Shown here: piece after piece, positions 13,574-25,018 of the stretch
Layout: each line of letters opens with the position of its first letter
How positions within the stretch are numbered: the stretch's first letter is position 1
DNA from: Nilaparvata lugens
Lineage: Eukaryota > Arthropoda > Insecta > Hemiptera > Delphacidae
NCBI RefSeq assembly: GCF_014356525.2
Contig: NC_052508.1
Coordinates: 40,089,113 to 40,153,112 of the forward strand
Length of the DNA stretch: 64,000 bases
Direction: 5' to 3'
Made by a program: the position numbers and the translations under genes
The notes under the pieces: generated by a model
Database searches by the model: none
What the model saw: the letters and a program-made list of their open reading frames with translations, nothing else
What the model was told of the DNA's origin: nothing

Positions 13574-13734
13574 AGAAATAAATCCCTCCTCAGGAAGGAA
13601 ACTCGGTTTCCGAAAATCTCTGTTTCTAAGTGTTTTCAATCTATTTATGTCTTGTGTCTCCTGTTTCAATTTATATTTGATATATATATAAATTGAAACA
13701 GGAGACACAATATGTATAATTATATGGTTATGTG

Positions 13735-13998
13735 GTTATATGGGTATATATTTACGTTCAACGGATCTCGAGAACGGCTCTAACGATTTTCACGAAATCT
13801 GGAACAAAGTAGGTTTATGATATGATGATTTGATTGCACTTGGATAACGATCAGTCCCTTGGATAACTCGCTGAAGGACATTGAAAGGATAATACGTCCT
13901 TTGAAAAACAGCTGGAAATTTTGTCGTCTGTCGATACCGTAATGGAAGAGAGTGAACGAGTGCATGAGTTGGGATCATCCAGCTGATCTCACGAGAAG
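13735..13998 (-). repeat. RTE-tailed interspersed repeat, inverted copy
   Basis: The reverse complement carries cgttagagccgttctcgaga and the region around a conserved cagctg/cgtctg block found in the plus-strand copy at 14127-14532. It is truncated relative to that copy. Confidence 0.6.
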
Positions 13999-14126
13999 AA
14001 AAATCCAGCAAGAGAAACTTATTTTTGTTTATTTCTCTTTTTTTCAGAAAACATGTTCACTTCAGAAAGTCCAAAATAGTAACTAGATGCTGTTAGTGTA
14101 GAATAGTAGGCTACACATAGTACAAT

Positions 14127-14532
14127 ATCGGGGCACCGAGCTTCGCTCGTTTTTTTGTTTATTGATAAGCAGACCACAATTCTCTAAAATGATCGTGTTT
14201 ATATTTCACAGCTGGCTATACGTCATCTTATGATTTTCGGGGATGCGATATTTTGATTTTTCACTTACTCACTCACTCACTTTTTTACTATCCGCAGACG
14301 ACGAAATCTCAGCTGTTCCAGCCAAGGATGAATTATCCTTTTAATGTCGTTCAGCGAGTTTTCCCAAGGATGAGACCTAGTGCAATAGAATTTTTATATC
14401 ATAAACCTACTCTGCTCCAAATTTCGTGAAAATCGTTAGAGCCGTTTTCGAGATCTGTTGAACATAGATAACCAGATATAAATATAAATAGCCAGATATA
14501 AAAATACAGAAATTGTTCCCTTAATATAATAG
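14127..14532 (+). repeat. RTE-tailed interspersed repeat
   Basis: It begins with the GC hairpin head ggggcaccgagcttcgctcg, contains a cttactcactcactcac tract, and ends with the module aaaatcgttagagccgtttt followed by cagatataaatata, a layout typical of short arthropod repeats with RTE-derived 3' ends. No coding capacity. Confidence 0.6.
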
Positions 14533-15829
14533 GATAAACAAATATTGTAGCAAACATAGTATATCATTCCAAATCGAATTCATAGTATATCTATTCGTAA
14601 TTAATTGATGATGTGTTTGTTTTTGAATACCTTTTTGTGAAAAGTAATACTTAGGGACCAGAACACTGGATAAGAATACTGAATAATACTGAATGAATCT
14701 ATCTATTTGAATTTGAGAAATCGCCATCATTTAAATCCAATTAGCTTCACTGGAAGCTAATTGTCTTCAACTAATGAATCAAAACTTGTGAATGAACCAC
14801 TCCACAATCTATAAATTAATTTTATAATGAATCGTCAATTTTAAAAGAAGAAAGGGCTATAAATCATTAAATTATTATTCCACTTGAATATAAATCTTTA
14901 CTTTTATCTTAGCCAACAGGCCGAGAAGCTGTGATTCTATAAAAAGCAAGACTGCAGACATGAATGACTCTAGTTCTAATCTGTTTATAAAAATATTTTT
15001 ATCTGTTGCTTACTAATTTCAAACTCTGAAAACTTCAAGTATCCATCTGAGCATATCAAAGTTTGACATGTATTAGATCTGAATTCGTATACCAACTTTC
15101 TTTGTTGATCGGGAAGCAGTTTCAAGAAACAATGAAGTATGCCTGGAGGCCTGGGTAGCATGCACGAAGTAACAATTTGAACACTGCTAGAAGCGACACC
15201 TTCATGTTGGTCACTTTGGACACATTTCTAGCTCAAGGCAAAATGCATAGAAGAAGACGGTCGCTCAAACTATCATCCTGTGTTCAATTTGTCTCCTGCG
15301 GCCAGCTGCAATACAAATTGTTATCGCATTGTTGTGCCTGACTTATCAGTGTTGTGCTTCAAACATGCACAATGTGACTGTTTCGTGACTTCACTGATCA
15401 CGCTTCGTCATTTGTCCTCTCTTCTCCGTAAATCTCCTCCTTTTTCTCCCCTCATTCTCATTTATCCTAACACTAATCTCATCCTTCCTTAATCTTACAT
15501 TATTTACTCAGAGCGTATAATGAGAACGGAAAAATAGAGCACAATGGAAAACGGAATCCTAAAGTTTTCTCAAAAGTTTCGCTTCCTAAACCAGAATCGG
15601 GAAGCCAATTCAAAAATTTGATTGATGCGTGCTATCAAATATATTTCCCAAAAGATGCGTTCATATTTATTTTTTCTTGTAATTTGACTGCAATCCAACA
15701 CTTTGGTTAATGAACAGTTCAATTCTAGCTTGAATAGGTTAAAGTTTGACACTAAAGGGGTATATCACTCCTTCACAGTCTAATTAAGCAATGTCCATGC
15801 ACTGTTACATTCAGTATCACTCACTAACA
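14533..15829. other. no recognisable gene
   Basis: Short open frames only (for example 15280-15492), none with recognisable motifs. Confidence 0.5.
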
Positions 15830-16818
15830 CTATGCTACATTTACACGAGATCTGTAGGTAGGTTTCTTCCATTTCAGTCTCCTCACTGAAGTCACAAAGT
15901 GGAAGGAATTTCTCTTCTCTGTGCTGAAGTAAAGTTGTCGATGAGGTGTAGCTTGGATGCTCTGATGATTATGTAAAGTCTCTTCATGGTTTCTGGCAGC
16001 TTTTGTGATCATGACATCAACTGCTCCCAACTGCAGGTCCCTGTGGAGGTCCGAGTTTCTGACAAAGTATGGAGCATTGACAGCATTCCTCAATACCTTG
16101 TTTTGGAATTTCGGGATGGTGTTTATGTTACTTTCCCTTGCACAGCCCAACAGCTGGATGCCATACAACCTCACCGGCCGAAGAATCTGTCTATACAATA
16201 GTTATTCATTTTAGGTTGAAAGGCTTGAATTTCTTCCCAATAACCAGAACAATTTTGAGTATTTGAAATCCAATTCTTCTTTCTTTTTCTTGACGTGTGA
16301 CTTCCATTGCAGTTTTACATCTAATGTCATTTCAAGATACTTTGCTTCATTTGCAAACGGAACTTCTGAGTTGTTCTTTCTTATTGGGATGTACATAATA
16401 ATGTGTATTTGTGAAGACAACATGTGTGGACTTGCTTACATTCAACTTAATCCGCCAGGTTCTAGTTCATTTTTCTATTTGTCATCTCTTGATGGCTTTT
16501 TGTGCTTTACTTGCAGCTTCCTTATAAGTTTCTTCAACTGCTAAGACAGTTGTGTCATCTGCAAAAGTTGCAGTAGTGTCATTTTTTGGCACAGGAAAAT
16601 CGCTGGTGTGGAGCAGGTACAGAGTAGGGCCCAAGACACTGGTATGCCAGCTTTGATTGGTGTTAGTCCTGAGTAGCTATTCCCTTGTTTCACTCTGAAG
16701 AATCTGTCTGACAGGTACGATTTTAGCAATGAGACATATTGCTGAGGTAGAAGTTTTTGTAGTTCCTTAGTTAGACCTTCATGTCACACTTTATCAAATG
16801 CCTGAGCGACGTCTAAAA
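15830..16818 (-). pseudogene. jockey-like LINE, RT palm to C-terminus (part 2)
   Basis: Reading the minus strand from 16818 down: FLDVAQAFDKV (motif A), a stop in place of W, then LLKSYLSDRFFRVKQG, a damaged motif B (AGIPVSW in one frame continuing as LGP in another), and FADDTTVLAVEET (the F-ADD form of the YADD box). After that come AKYLEMTLDVKLQWKSHVKKK (16211-16423) and the C-terminal LYGIQLLGCARESN and FQNKVLRNAVNAPYFVRN (15830-16198), all typical of the jockey clade. Several frameshifts and stops make it dead. It is the continuation of the piece at 18002-18290, and the two are separated by a later PLE insertion. Confidence 0.85.
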
Positions 16819-16942
16819 AGATTTTTAAACAATTTTAGGCAGTTTTTGTGTAGTTGAGAAGTTGATATTGTGGTAATTATTCATATTAAATGAAAAAGAC
16901 TAAGAAATTGTCAAAAACCACAGATTTATTGATAATTAGAAA

Positions 16943-16979
16943 GACCGGTTTCGGTTATTACACCATTGTCAATCTCTGA
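16943..16979 (-). ncRNA. hammerhead-like core, family P1, left repeat
   Basis: The minus strand reads UUGACAA, U, GGU-GUAAUA-ACC, GAAA, then the palindrome ACCGGU and C. The last C fits the NUH cleavage position. C3 and G8 are replaced by U and A. Confidence 0.5.
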
Positions 16980-17244
16980 TAAACTAAAACTAAATACAAG
17001 AGCAGCAGAATTTATACTAGTAGGCGAGTACTGCTATTGGTCGAGGGCATGAACGCCTGCCATTGGCCTAGCTAGACAGTCTCCTCCCCCTCAACGGTGT
17101 GACAAAGTGGCGGCTTAAGCAACAGAATCGCCATGATAATAAAATTTACTTTGAGTACAAAATAAGAACCAAGAAAACAAGTGTGAAAGATAATAAAACA
17201 AATATGTAAATGGAAAAACTATTGACTAATGTATGCTTACAATT

Positions 17245-17859
17245 TTATGATAAAACTAAATTCGTAGTGTTGTACTGGTTGAAATGAATCTGGTCATTTA
17301 AACTATACTGGGAATTTTCCTTAATTACTCTTGTTATTTCTAAAGCCTCTAGAATATTCAAAGTTCTGCCTTTGTTATTAACATGCAGAAACTCAACATT
17401 CTCCTTAACTGTGAACTTGTGATTATTTGTTATCAAATGTTCAGCAAAGTTAGATTCCCCATTTTGTTTATTTCAATCTCTAATGTGTTCTTTAATTCTA
17501 CTTTTGAAACTTCTACCAGTCTGACCTACGTAACAAGCATTACAATCATCACATTTAAGTTTGTACACCCCGCTTTTATCCCAAATATCAATTTTGTCTT
17601 TACTCCAGCTAAATAGACTATTTAAAATCGGTTTGGTCTTGAAAGCAACATGAAATCCATTCCTCTTCAATTCCCTACCTATTTTATCAGATACAAGGCC
17701 TAAATATGGGATTGTTATCCAAGTCTTCTCCTCACAGTTTGAGCCTACAAAGCTAGAATTGATTGAAATTTTTCTATTAATTTTACTCAATAATCTGTCC
17801 ACCATACTTTCTTCATACCCATTTGTGACAGCTATCTGTTCAATTTTAGTGATCTCCAT
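17245..17859 (-). pseudogene. PLE GIY-YIG endonuclease domain, one stop codon
   Basis: The minus-strand frame starts just inside the right terminal repeat with MEITKIEQIAV and runs about 205 codons to a natural stop near the left repeat. At residues 97-125 it reads GVYKLKCDDC, NACYVGQTGR and RIKEHI, which is the GIY-YIG nuclease signature with the paired cysteines (C103, C106) usual in Penelope-type elements. In known PLEs this domain follows the RT and nicks target DNA. One in-frame TGA lies at 17473-17475, directly after EHIRD, where the family usually has W; the frame continues unbroken (NKQNGESNF, then AEHLITNNHKF, ILEALEI). A single lesion suggests recent decay. The RT is absent, so the copy could not move unaided. 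Confidence 0.85.
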
Positions 17860-17900
17860 ATCAAAATTCTGCTGCTCTTGTATTTAGTTTTAGTTTATCA

Positions 17901-17934
17901 GAGATTGACAATGGTGTAATAGCCGAAACCGGTC
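17901..17934 (+). ncRNA. hammerhead-like core, family P1, right repeat
   Basis: Same order as the left repeat on the opposite strand: UUGACAA, U, GGU-GUAAUA-GCC, GAAA, ACCGGU, C. Confidence 0.5.
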
Positions 17935-18001
17935 TTTCTAATTATCAATAAATCTGTGGTTTTTGACAATTTCTTAGTCTTTTTCATTTAATTTTAGGCA
18001 G

Positions 18002-18290
18002 CACAATTTTTTCTCTTCTAGAGTCTTCTCAATGAGATGAGTAGTTCTATGAACTTGCTGAACTGTTGAATGTTTCCCTCTAAATCAAAACTGATCATCA
18101 GGAATAAGTTCTCCACTCTCTTATATGTTTCAATCTGGAGAGATAAACTTTTTCAACGATCTTGGCCATTATTGGTAATATAGATATGGGGCTATAAGAT
18201 GATGCATCATGTGGTGGTTTACCTGCCTTGGGGACCATGATGACTTCAGCTACCTTATTCCCATTTCATCATATTCCACACCACCTTCAT
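18002..18290 (-). pseudogene. jockey-like LINE, RT fingers (part 1)
   Basis: The minus strand encodes KVAEVIMVPKAGKPPHD, SYSPISILPIMAKIVEKVYL, then after a frameshift ELIPDDQF, a stop, FRGKHSTVQQVHR and HLIEKTLEEKKLCC. These are the conserved N-terminal RT blocks of jockey-clade elements (W..A.VI.IPKPGKP; SYRPISLLP; LIP..QFGFR..HST..Q..R). The sequence then breaks at the PLE target site and resumes at 16818 with motif A. The upstream endonuclease domain is not present. Confidence 0.85.
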
Positions 18291-21200
18291 ATCTATGTGG
18301 TGCTTTGTTACACTAGTATTGCAAATTTCCCGATTAGTAATGAAATTAAATGAAATGAAAAAAAACCAATACCAACATATAGTAATACCAACTATATTAA
18401 AACAATCAGAAAGAGCACCCAGATAGGCTCAAATTTGAAATTGTTGAACAATATTGAGATCAAGTCTTATCTGGTATACTACATTATATTACTGTTCGAG
18501 TTGGTGAAAACTGCAGAAGAAATTATTATCAATTAAGTTAGTTGTCAGTGGAGTGAGTCCAGAGGAGTATTTGGTTAATTAGCGTTTGGACCATATTAGG
18601 AATCACAATTCCTATATTGGATTTCTATTGGTTGCCAAAAAATTTTACTTGCCAAACAATTTTTAAAGATAATTGCCCTCATGATACCCATGATAAGTTT
18701 ATTACGTATCTATGCCAAACAAATGCTTCCTCTATCTAAATACAAGAATGTATTTCAATATCGATGTGACCGAATGATTTCTAACAGACGTAATTTATTT
18801 TTGTTATTCTCTCACCTATATTCTGTTCTACTTCTCCAATCTGTGATTTCGGTGATAAATCTCTGAAAGACCCAAACTAACTGAGAGATTCAAGAGACCA
18901 ACTTACAGATTGGTAGACGGCAACTCACAACATACATAGAGATTACAAGAGCGTGAATGACATTCCGATCATTTACAGCGTGCGATCAGTCAGAGATTAA
19001 ATATATCTATTTCATTCTTTCCTCTGTGGTGCGATATAGATAGCCCCAACAGCTATTCTCAACAATTTTTATTGCTAATGATTTGCCAAATCGGTGGATC
19101 TCATCAGTGGGAGCGTGTGCTGTCTGTTGTGTGCTGTGCAGCATCTCCACCGCTTTTGTCGTGCGTTTCCGCACGTGTGTGTGCCGACGCGTGCGTGGGG
19201 TTAACTGTCTTAATCGTGTGGTTCGTTGGTCGGATGCTATTCCGTGAAACAGTCACGAGTTTGCCGACTGAAAGTGATAAATAATCTTAATTCATTTCAT
19301 TCAACCCAGAGAAACGTACGCAAGTAAACCGCTCGCGCCCAACGGCTATTGTAATCTAGATTGAAACTTTCTATTGCCAACAAAGCATGTATTCTTTTTG
19401 TATTCAATGAAAGAGAATTGAGAATGATGAAGGCGTTGGTCACCTGTATAGAAAGTACAGAAGAGTTTTTGGAATGAGTCACAAAATATGGAAAGTTTTC
19501 TGGTCATAGCTAATTCAATTAATTTAATAAAAGGATCCTTCAAAGAGAACCGGAAAAGTTTTGAAATACAATAGTAAGAAAATTGGGAAATTGTACAACA
19601 GAGGATACGTTTAAGCTCCCATCAAGAGCTTTTGACGCAAGAGAGTAGTGTTATCTAGCAAACAAATATAATATAAAAAAGGGATAATTATGATATCAAC
19701 TATTCGGGGAATTATCATGCTTCTCATTATTAATTTCTCTAGAATTATTAATTTTCCATTCGTCATGCTTGATCTTATAACCAGTGAATCAGAACAGCAA
19801 TAACGGCAGTACTCCCACGGATATTCCGATCCACTCAAACTTAAACCACGTTCAAATAACCAACAATGTAAATTAATTTTAAAAGTGGTGTTAGCAGAGG
19901 TCATGCTCATAAGCACAAGTGTGCAACTATGAAATGCAATCATTACATGAGTGTATCATTATACTATAAATATTTCCAACCTATCATCTAAGAATGTATT
20001 CGTCACATAATAAATGCAGTTTTAGTAATTAATTAGCCACAAAAATGATTATTTTTCAAATAGGCCTACTTAAATACTCACCAAACAGCCTCCAAGCCCA
20101 AGCTTGAACTTTACATGAAATTTATGTTGAAAAAATACCTGAAAAAAGAAAATAAACATCGTTCAGTTCGGAAATTAAATCAGACTTTATTTCATAATCA
20201 ATACTAATGAAATACAGAAACATGGATTGATAGAAAAATACCAAATTGAATCTTGTAATAGCTTAATATCACCATTGAATAATTATGTCAATTTTGTTTT
20301 CGTGATAGGCAGTGACAGAGATGTCTTGAGTGTACAGATTCAAGATTATACAATACTGTATTTGAGCGACGACAAACAACAGCAAACAGTCATTCGAATA
20401 ACGGGAAAATAAACTCATCATGATGCTCCTGAAATCGTGAGAGCTGTTTGCAAAAGGTTAACATTATTTTCAATAATTATCGTAGTCTGTCCTGAGAAAG
20501 GAATATCAACTAGAGAATACCAAGCTCATTAAAACAATCAGCGATGAATCATACTTGATCATTCCTTGAGAATATCGTTATATCAAACCGCATGATTATC
20601 CCGAACAGTTTCTGGCAATTTTTCAATTTGCAATGAAGTTGTTTGGAATAGTTTGATGATATGGTAAACAAAGCTCCAATCACACAAGCGTTTAGTTTTT
20701 ATTTGAAACGAAGACGACAATGGAACCAGCAAAGATTGATCTCTACAAACATACAGGAAAAAGTCAGAGTTGTTTTGAGAAGATCGCCCACCACCGCAGG
20801 CTGGCAAAATAGTGAGCTTATTATTGTCGATTAGTTTACTGCTTATTCCCTCCATTCTCAACTCTTTCTCTTTGATGACTAGAAAGAAAGCAGCCGCGAT
20901 AGAAACATTAGGAGAAATGCGGAACGCACGAGAGATTTCAAATCTACACACACATACAAATCTAATCGGAGGAGAAATGTGAGCCTTGAAACACAGACAA
21001 AATAAGTAATATAATTCCTTTATGCTTGAAAGCTTCCTATTATTGAAATAAGACTCGTCAGAAAACTTAACTGAATCTTTTTTCGAAGTGATTGAACAAC
21101 TGCAGATGAATTAAAAACTTCAAATCTGGAATCAAGTATATTCTAAAATTGTAACCAAATTATTCTTCAGTTTAAGAATAACATTCTTGGATGAAATAGT

Positions 21201-22091
21201 TTGAGAATATAATATTGTAGCCTATACTGTAAATTACTTATATGCAAATATGACACATAATGTAGTTATCCATACTTCTTGTTCAATTCTTGATACTGTT
21301 TTGATATGAATTAAACAATTCAATAATGAAAATTGTATGGTGGAATCCTATATTCTATTTGATAATTTGAATATAATGGATGGGAGTCTCTCAAATACGG
21401 GAATTGTGTTACAGCTATACGGTAAAATGATTTTTCTTATTTCCCCAATAATTATATTTTTTTTAATAGTTTTAATAGTTTTTAATAGTTTTTCCAATAT
21501 CACAAGGCATTTGAAGGATAAATTGAGTTCTGAATAATACTCATTCCTACTTCATATGATTTCTTCATATTTTTAGTTTGTGCCTTTGCAACATAGCATT
21601 GAACTTTTCAAGAGAGAAGAACTCAATATGAACTCGAGAAATACAAAAGTAATTTTCAGTGTATGTTGGAGTAATCTGATTGCTTCAATCAGCTTAACCT
21701 GAAATTGGAATGATGAAATGTCAATTCGGTATTAATATCATTGATGTTTCAAGATAACACATAAATCATATTGTTCTCAATTAAAGTATAATGTTAAACA
21801 AATTCAATTAATAGATTCTAAAAGAATATTTTCATCCCAATATTTAATAAATGAGTGATTTAGTCTCGTTAATTATGAAAAATCAAGTGATTGATACTTA
21901 TTTATTTAATAGTCAAGTATGAATTCTTGCGATGTGTGATTCTGCTGTGATTCAATTTTCAATCTCTAATGAATTATTATTTTAAGAATGGAAATCATAA
22001 ATGTCACACATCAAATCAAGAACACCGATCATGATATTCATGTTCACCATCCATCGATTGACTAAAGGAACAGTACTGACAATAGAACACT
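18291..22091. other. no recognisable gene
   Basis: AT-rich, with a more CpG-rich patch at about 19085-19330 (open frame 19072-19284, no known motif) that could be an untranslated exon or promoter. An 8-nt tttaatag-type tandem lies at about 21463-21494. The minus-strand frame at 20583-20951 has no recognisable domain. Confidence 0.5.
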
Positions 22092-23059
22092 TTCCCTTCT
22101 TGTAGAGTTTTAATTTAGAAAATCTCATAAACATTAGCATATTACTTCAATCGTTGAAATTTTCTCACCAAATCAAGAAGTGAGAAATATGTCTAACTCT
22201 TCAACGACTTGAATGACAGATAATTTGCAAGCGATTTATCATGAGTGCGTGGTCGTGACGAGCCAAAATTTCAATGTGAAGTTTATTTATTTGGGGCATG
22301 CAAGGACTCCATGACCTTGATTGAACGATAGGCGAGTCCAAAACACAACTTACGCGATGTGGGAAGAACAAGAACAACCTATCATGATCAGAATCTGTCC
22401 CGCCAAAACTGCTATTTATAAAAAGCTGTTGAGATTCTCCAGATACTTGCTTCATGATGATGTGAGAGTCTAATTGAGACCTTGATTAAAATCTGTTGGC
22501 AACTACCGTACAAGATGTTTGAATAATTACAGTGATCTTTTTGTTATGGTATGATCGCATAATAATACCGTCGATTGGATTCACATTGAGAGTGGGCTCT
22601 GGAAGTTCTAGATTTAAGCGGTTCTAGAACCAAGAGGAATGAACTGTTGAGATTATAGCAATTATTCAAAATAGCAATTTATTCACACTTCAAAAAACAA
22701 ACACATAATCAATTACAAATAGATATACTATTGTGCCGAGCACTATTTTTAATTCAGGCCTTTTCCCAAGTTATAATAGTAAATTTAATACGCAATAGAC
22801 TAGAGCCATTAGTGTGAGTTAGCGAAATAAATTATTTTCTCTCTCTCTATTATGAACGGCCATGACTTCGAGTTTCCCATGATAGATATTTAAAAATTGT
22901 GGCTCCGAGTCGTCGAGGAATGTAGATTATGGAATTATCTCTAAAACTTAGCCTTCCTGTCGCGACATAGAGTGCGATAAGTTGGAAAACAGCAAGCATT
23001 GAAATTATAACAAACTACCGATTTTGCAGTTACTATTTGGTCCAAAGGCTCTAGAAGCC

Positions 23060-23140
23060 ACGCGACGATTGGTCAAATTGATTCCCTTCGCCCAATAGGA
23101 GACCTGTTTCTAAATACAGTAGTGGGGGGATTCCCCAGCC
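23060..23140 (+). promoter_or_regulatory. promoter-like patch: CCAAT boxes and kappaB-like palindrome
   Basis: An inverted CCAAT (attggtc) near 23079 and a direct one (cccaatagg) near 23092 precede a perfect palindrome ggggattcccc at 23126-23136, which fits the Rel/NF-kappaB (Dorsal/Dif) site form. The patch is CpG-richer than its surroundings. The second copy of the duplication repeats it. Confidence 0.35.
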
Positions 23141-23973
23141 AAGAGACCAGATTACGTTTCGGAGGACACTTTGCTAGGAGCACTACGAGAGTAAAGATGT
23201 AGTCACTATGTTTTGCCCTTTTTGGGCAAGTTTACAAGTTTATATCATTAGTTAATGTAGGAGCTAGTTTTATTTTTATTAAAGTTTAAATTTTCTAGTA
23301 GTGCCATGTCCTGAAAAGTTTAATTGTGTTTCTTCATCATGTACGAATAATTGTTTCTTCAAATAACCGCTAAGGTACGTAAAATAAGGTTAAAATATAA
23401 TTTAGGGAATTCAATTGATTGTAACTTCCATAAGAGTATTGTATTAACAAAGCCTGTTATTTTTCAAGTTAATAATATTGATTGAGAACAATCCTTTTGA
23501 TTTTATTAGTGATGGAAGATAATTATAAATTTTTTTTCTAAAGAAGTATAGAAAGTTTTCAGTTACGTTACATTTGAGTTATTGTTTCTGGAGATATATT
23601 ATCGTAGAGTATTGCTGAAAGTCAGGAAGATAGCCTTTAAATTGGAATGAAATTTTTAAGATTATGTTCATATTGAGTTTAAGACTCAATTTTATATTTT
23701 TCTGACTGTGTTTTCTCATGGCGTTAAGGCTTTTAACTGAACGCTAATTTATTAAATTATAACAGAACTTTTGAATTATTTGTGAAGAAAGATCCATTAA
23801 TTCTGATACAAAGAATCAGTAGTTTAAAGATAAAAATCTATATAAAATGAGGATTCAAATAGAATGAGAGAATTTAATTAATTGTAATCAATAGATAACT
23901 CCTGTTTTAGCTTTTGATGAATTGTAGGAAGAGTTAGAAATTAATGCTGTAATACATTTATTTACAGCGGTTC

Positions 23974-24111
23974 ATGTGTGTCCCCAAACCAACTTCATGT
24001 ACCACCACTTTGGTTCCGCAACTTTATGTAACACCGCTTCAAGACACCCGTTCAGACGACAGGTCTAGGGACGTAAGAGGACGTCGCCGTCAAGCCAAAT
24101 TCAACCGGTAA
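23974..24111 (+). CDS. candidate spliced small ORF (45 aa), unknown
   Basis: A plausible 3' splice site (ttatttacag, ending 23967) precedes a CpG-richer stretch with an ATG at 23974 and 45 codons to TAA. The product starts MCVPKPTSCT and ends in a basic run, RGRRRQAKFNR. A possible 5' splice donor (ctaag|gtacgt) lies at about 23371, which would give an intron of about 0.6 kb. The frame is kept in the second duplicate with one codon change (S to Y). No known domain. It could equally be the 5' region of a retroelement whose 3' tail ends near 24890. Low confidence as a gene. Confidence 0.25.
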   Translation: MCVPKPTSCTTTLVPQLYVTPLQDTRSDDRSRDVRGRRRQAKFNR

Positions 24112-24449
24112 AAGTTCACCGCCAATAACAAGGTACTGTAACCCCGACGATAAAGCAACGCACAGACCAACGAAAGTGCAGTGTAGTGAAACAAAGGTTC
24201 ATTCGAGAATGTCAATCAAAAGTAGGGATTCAAAATTATTATGAAATGGGTTATATGGGTTACTATCGACGAAATTTGGGTTCAACGGGCTTTTCTTTCT
24301 TGAGTAATTTCATGTTGAAATTAATTTGTTTTTTTATGACTGATATTGTTTGGTTTTGTGACGTATTGCTATCTAAACGGGGATAGTAATGCGCCCCCGA
24401 ATCAGATGAAGAATGTCAACAAAGTAACATGAAATTGTTGTTTCTGTTG

Positions 24450-24892
24450 TTCGATTTTAGTTGCCAATGTTTATTGAAGCTGTTTGTATTTTTCAATTAT
24501 TTCAAATTGTAGTGTTATTCTATAGTATAAACCTATTAAATCAGGCATGGCAAGATTAATTGAAGTTTTCTTGACTCTAGCCCGTTCACCTGCATGAATT
24601 AGGTATAGACTCAGGTATTTTCTAGATGTGTCTGCCTATTTCTAAATTCTAAATTTTATTCAAAATTATCTTCTGTGTTGTTTCAATCAATTCTGTTTTT
24701 CAATTCCAAATTTTATTGTTTGTCCTGGTGTTATTTTTATAGTTTATTTATTTTTAATGTTTAAATTCTATATATATTATGTTTTTATTCACCTCGGCTT
24801 TAGACTAAGGACTATGCTCCGTTTTCATGACTTTGTCAATACATGTATAATTGTGAACGACAATAAAAACATCTGATTTGATTTGATATATA
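24450..24892 (+). repeat. LINE-like 3' tail
   Basis: AT-rich untranslated-looking sequence ending with acgacaataaaaacatctga followed by tandem gatttgattt. A polyadenylation signal followed by short tandem repeats is the usual 3' end of several arthropod LINE clades. No RT coding sequence remains upstream. Confidence 0.5.
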
Positions 24893-25018
24893 AATTCTGC
24901 TGCTCTTGTATTTAGTTTTAGTTCATCAGAGATTGACAATGATGTAATAACCGAAACCAGTCTTTCTAATTATCAATATATCAGTGGTTTTTTGACGATT
25001 TCTTAGTCTTTTTCATTC
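24893..25018 (+). repeat. PLE family P1 terminal repeat
   Basis: This matches the right terminal repeat of the PLE at 17870-17989 from ttctgctgctcttgtattta through ctttttcatt. Its core (24930-24963) keeps GAAA and stem II but has ACCAGU in place of the ACCGGU palindrome. It directly abuts the LINE-like tail. Confidence 0.8.

Larger units (their letters stand above)
12640..13712. repeat. cluster of hammerhead-bearing modules (family P5) in AT microsatellites
   Basis: Modules begin with a shared block attaaaacaggagacac, continue with agattgaaaacactta, and end with the hammerhead-like stretch. Type A modules (about 12670-12853, 13128-13285, 13301-13487) share a tail gcagactgcagttttgaat, an (AT)n run and agcacataaaagaagacact. 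Type B modules (about 12855-12957 and 13491-13575) are each followed by an inverted copy (12958-13047 and 13580-13670). The order A, B, B', then A, A, B, B' suggests a duplicated composite. (AT)n and (CA)n tracts separate the parts, the longest at 13055-13120. Confidence 0.75.
16831..18001 (-). mobile_element. Penelope-like element P1 with 12-bp target duplication
   Basis: The 12-bp repeat aattttaggcag flanks the element (16831-16842 and 17990-18001). The element itself, 16843-17989, has inverted terminal repeats (about 16890-16996 and 17870-17989) and an extra tail of roughly 48 nt beyond the inverted repeat on the left. That tail follows the 3' end of the minus-strand open frame. Each terminal repeat carries a hammerhead-like core, and the single open frame encodes a GIY-YIG domain. 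The RT domain is missing, so the copy is internally or 5' truncated. It sits inside the jockey-like LINE, just upstream of RT motif A, so it is younger than that LINE. Confidence 0.85.

Noticed and set aside
16211..16544. Plus-strand frames over the jockey-like fragment
   Set aside because: Shadows of the minus-strand RT sequence, which has recognisable motifs.
20583..20951. 122-codon minus-strand frame
   Set aside because: No recognisable domain, and random frames of this size occur in a 64-kb window.
22201..22455. 84-codon frame conserved in both 4-kb duplicates
   Set aside because: Conservation follows from the recent duplication. No motif, splice context or start context supports a gene.
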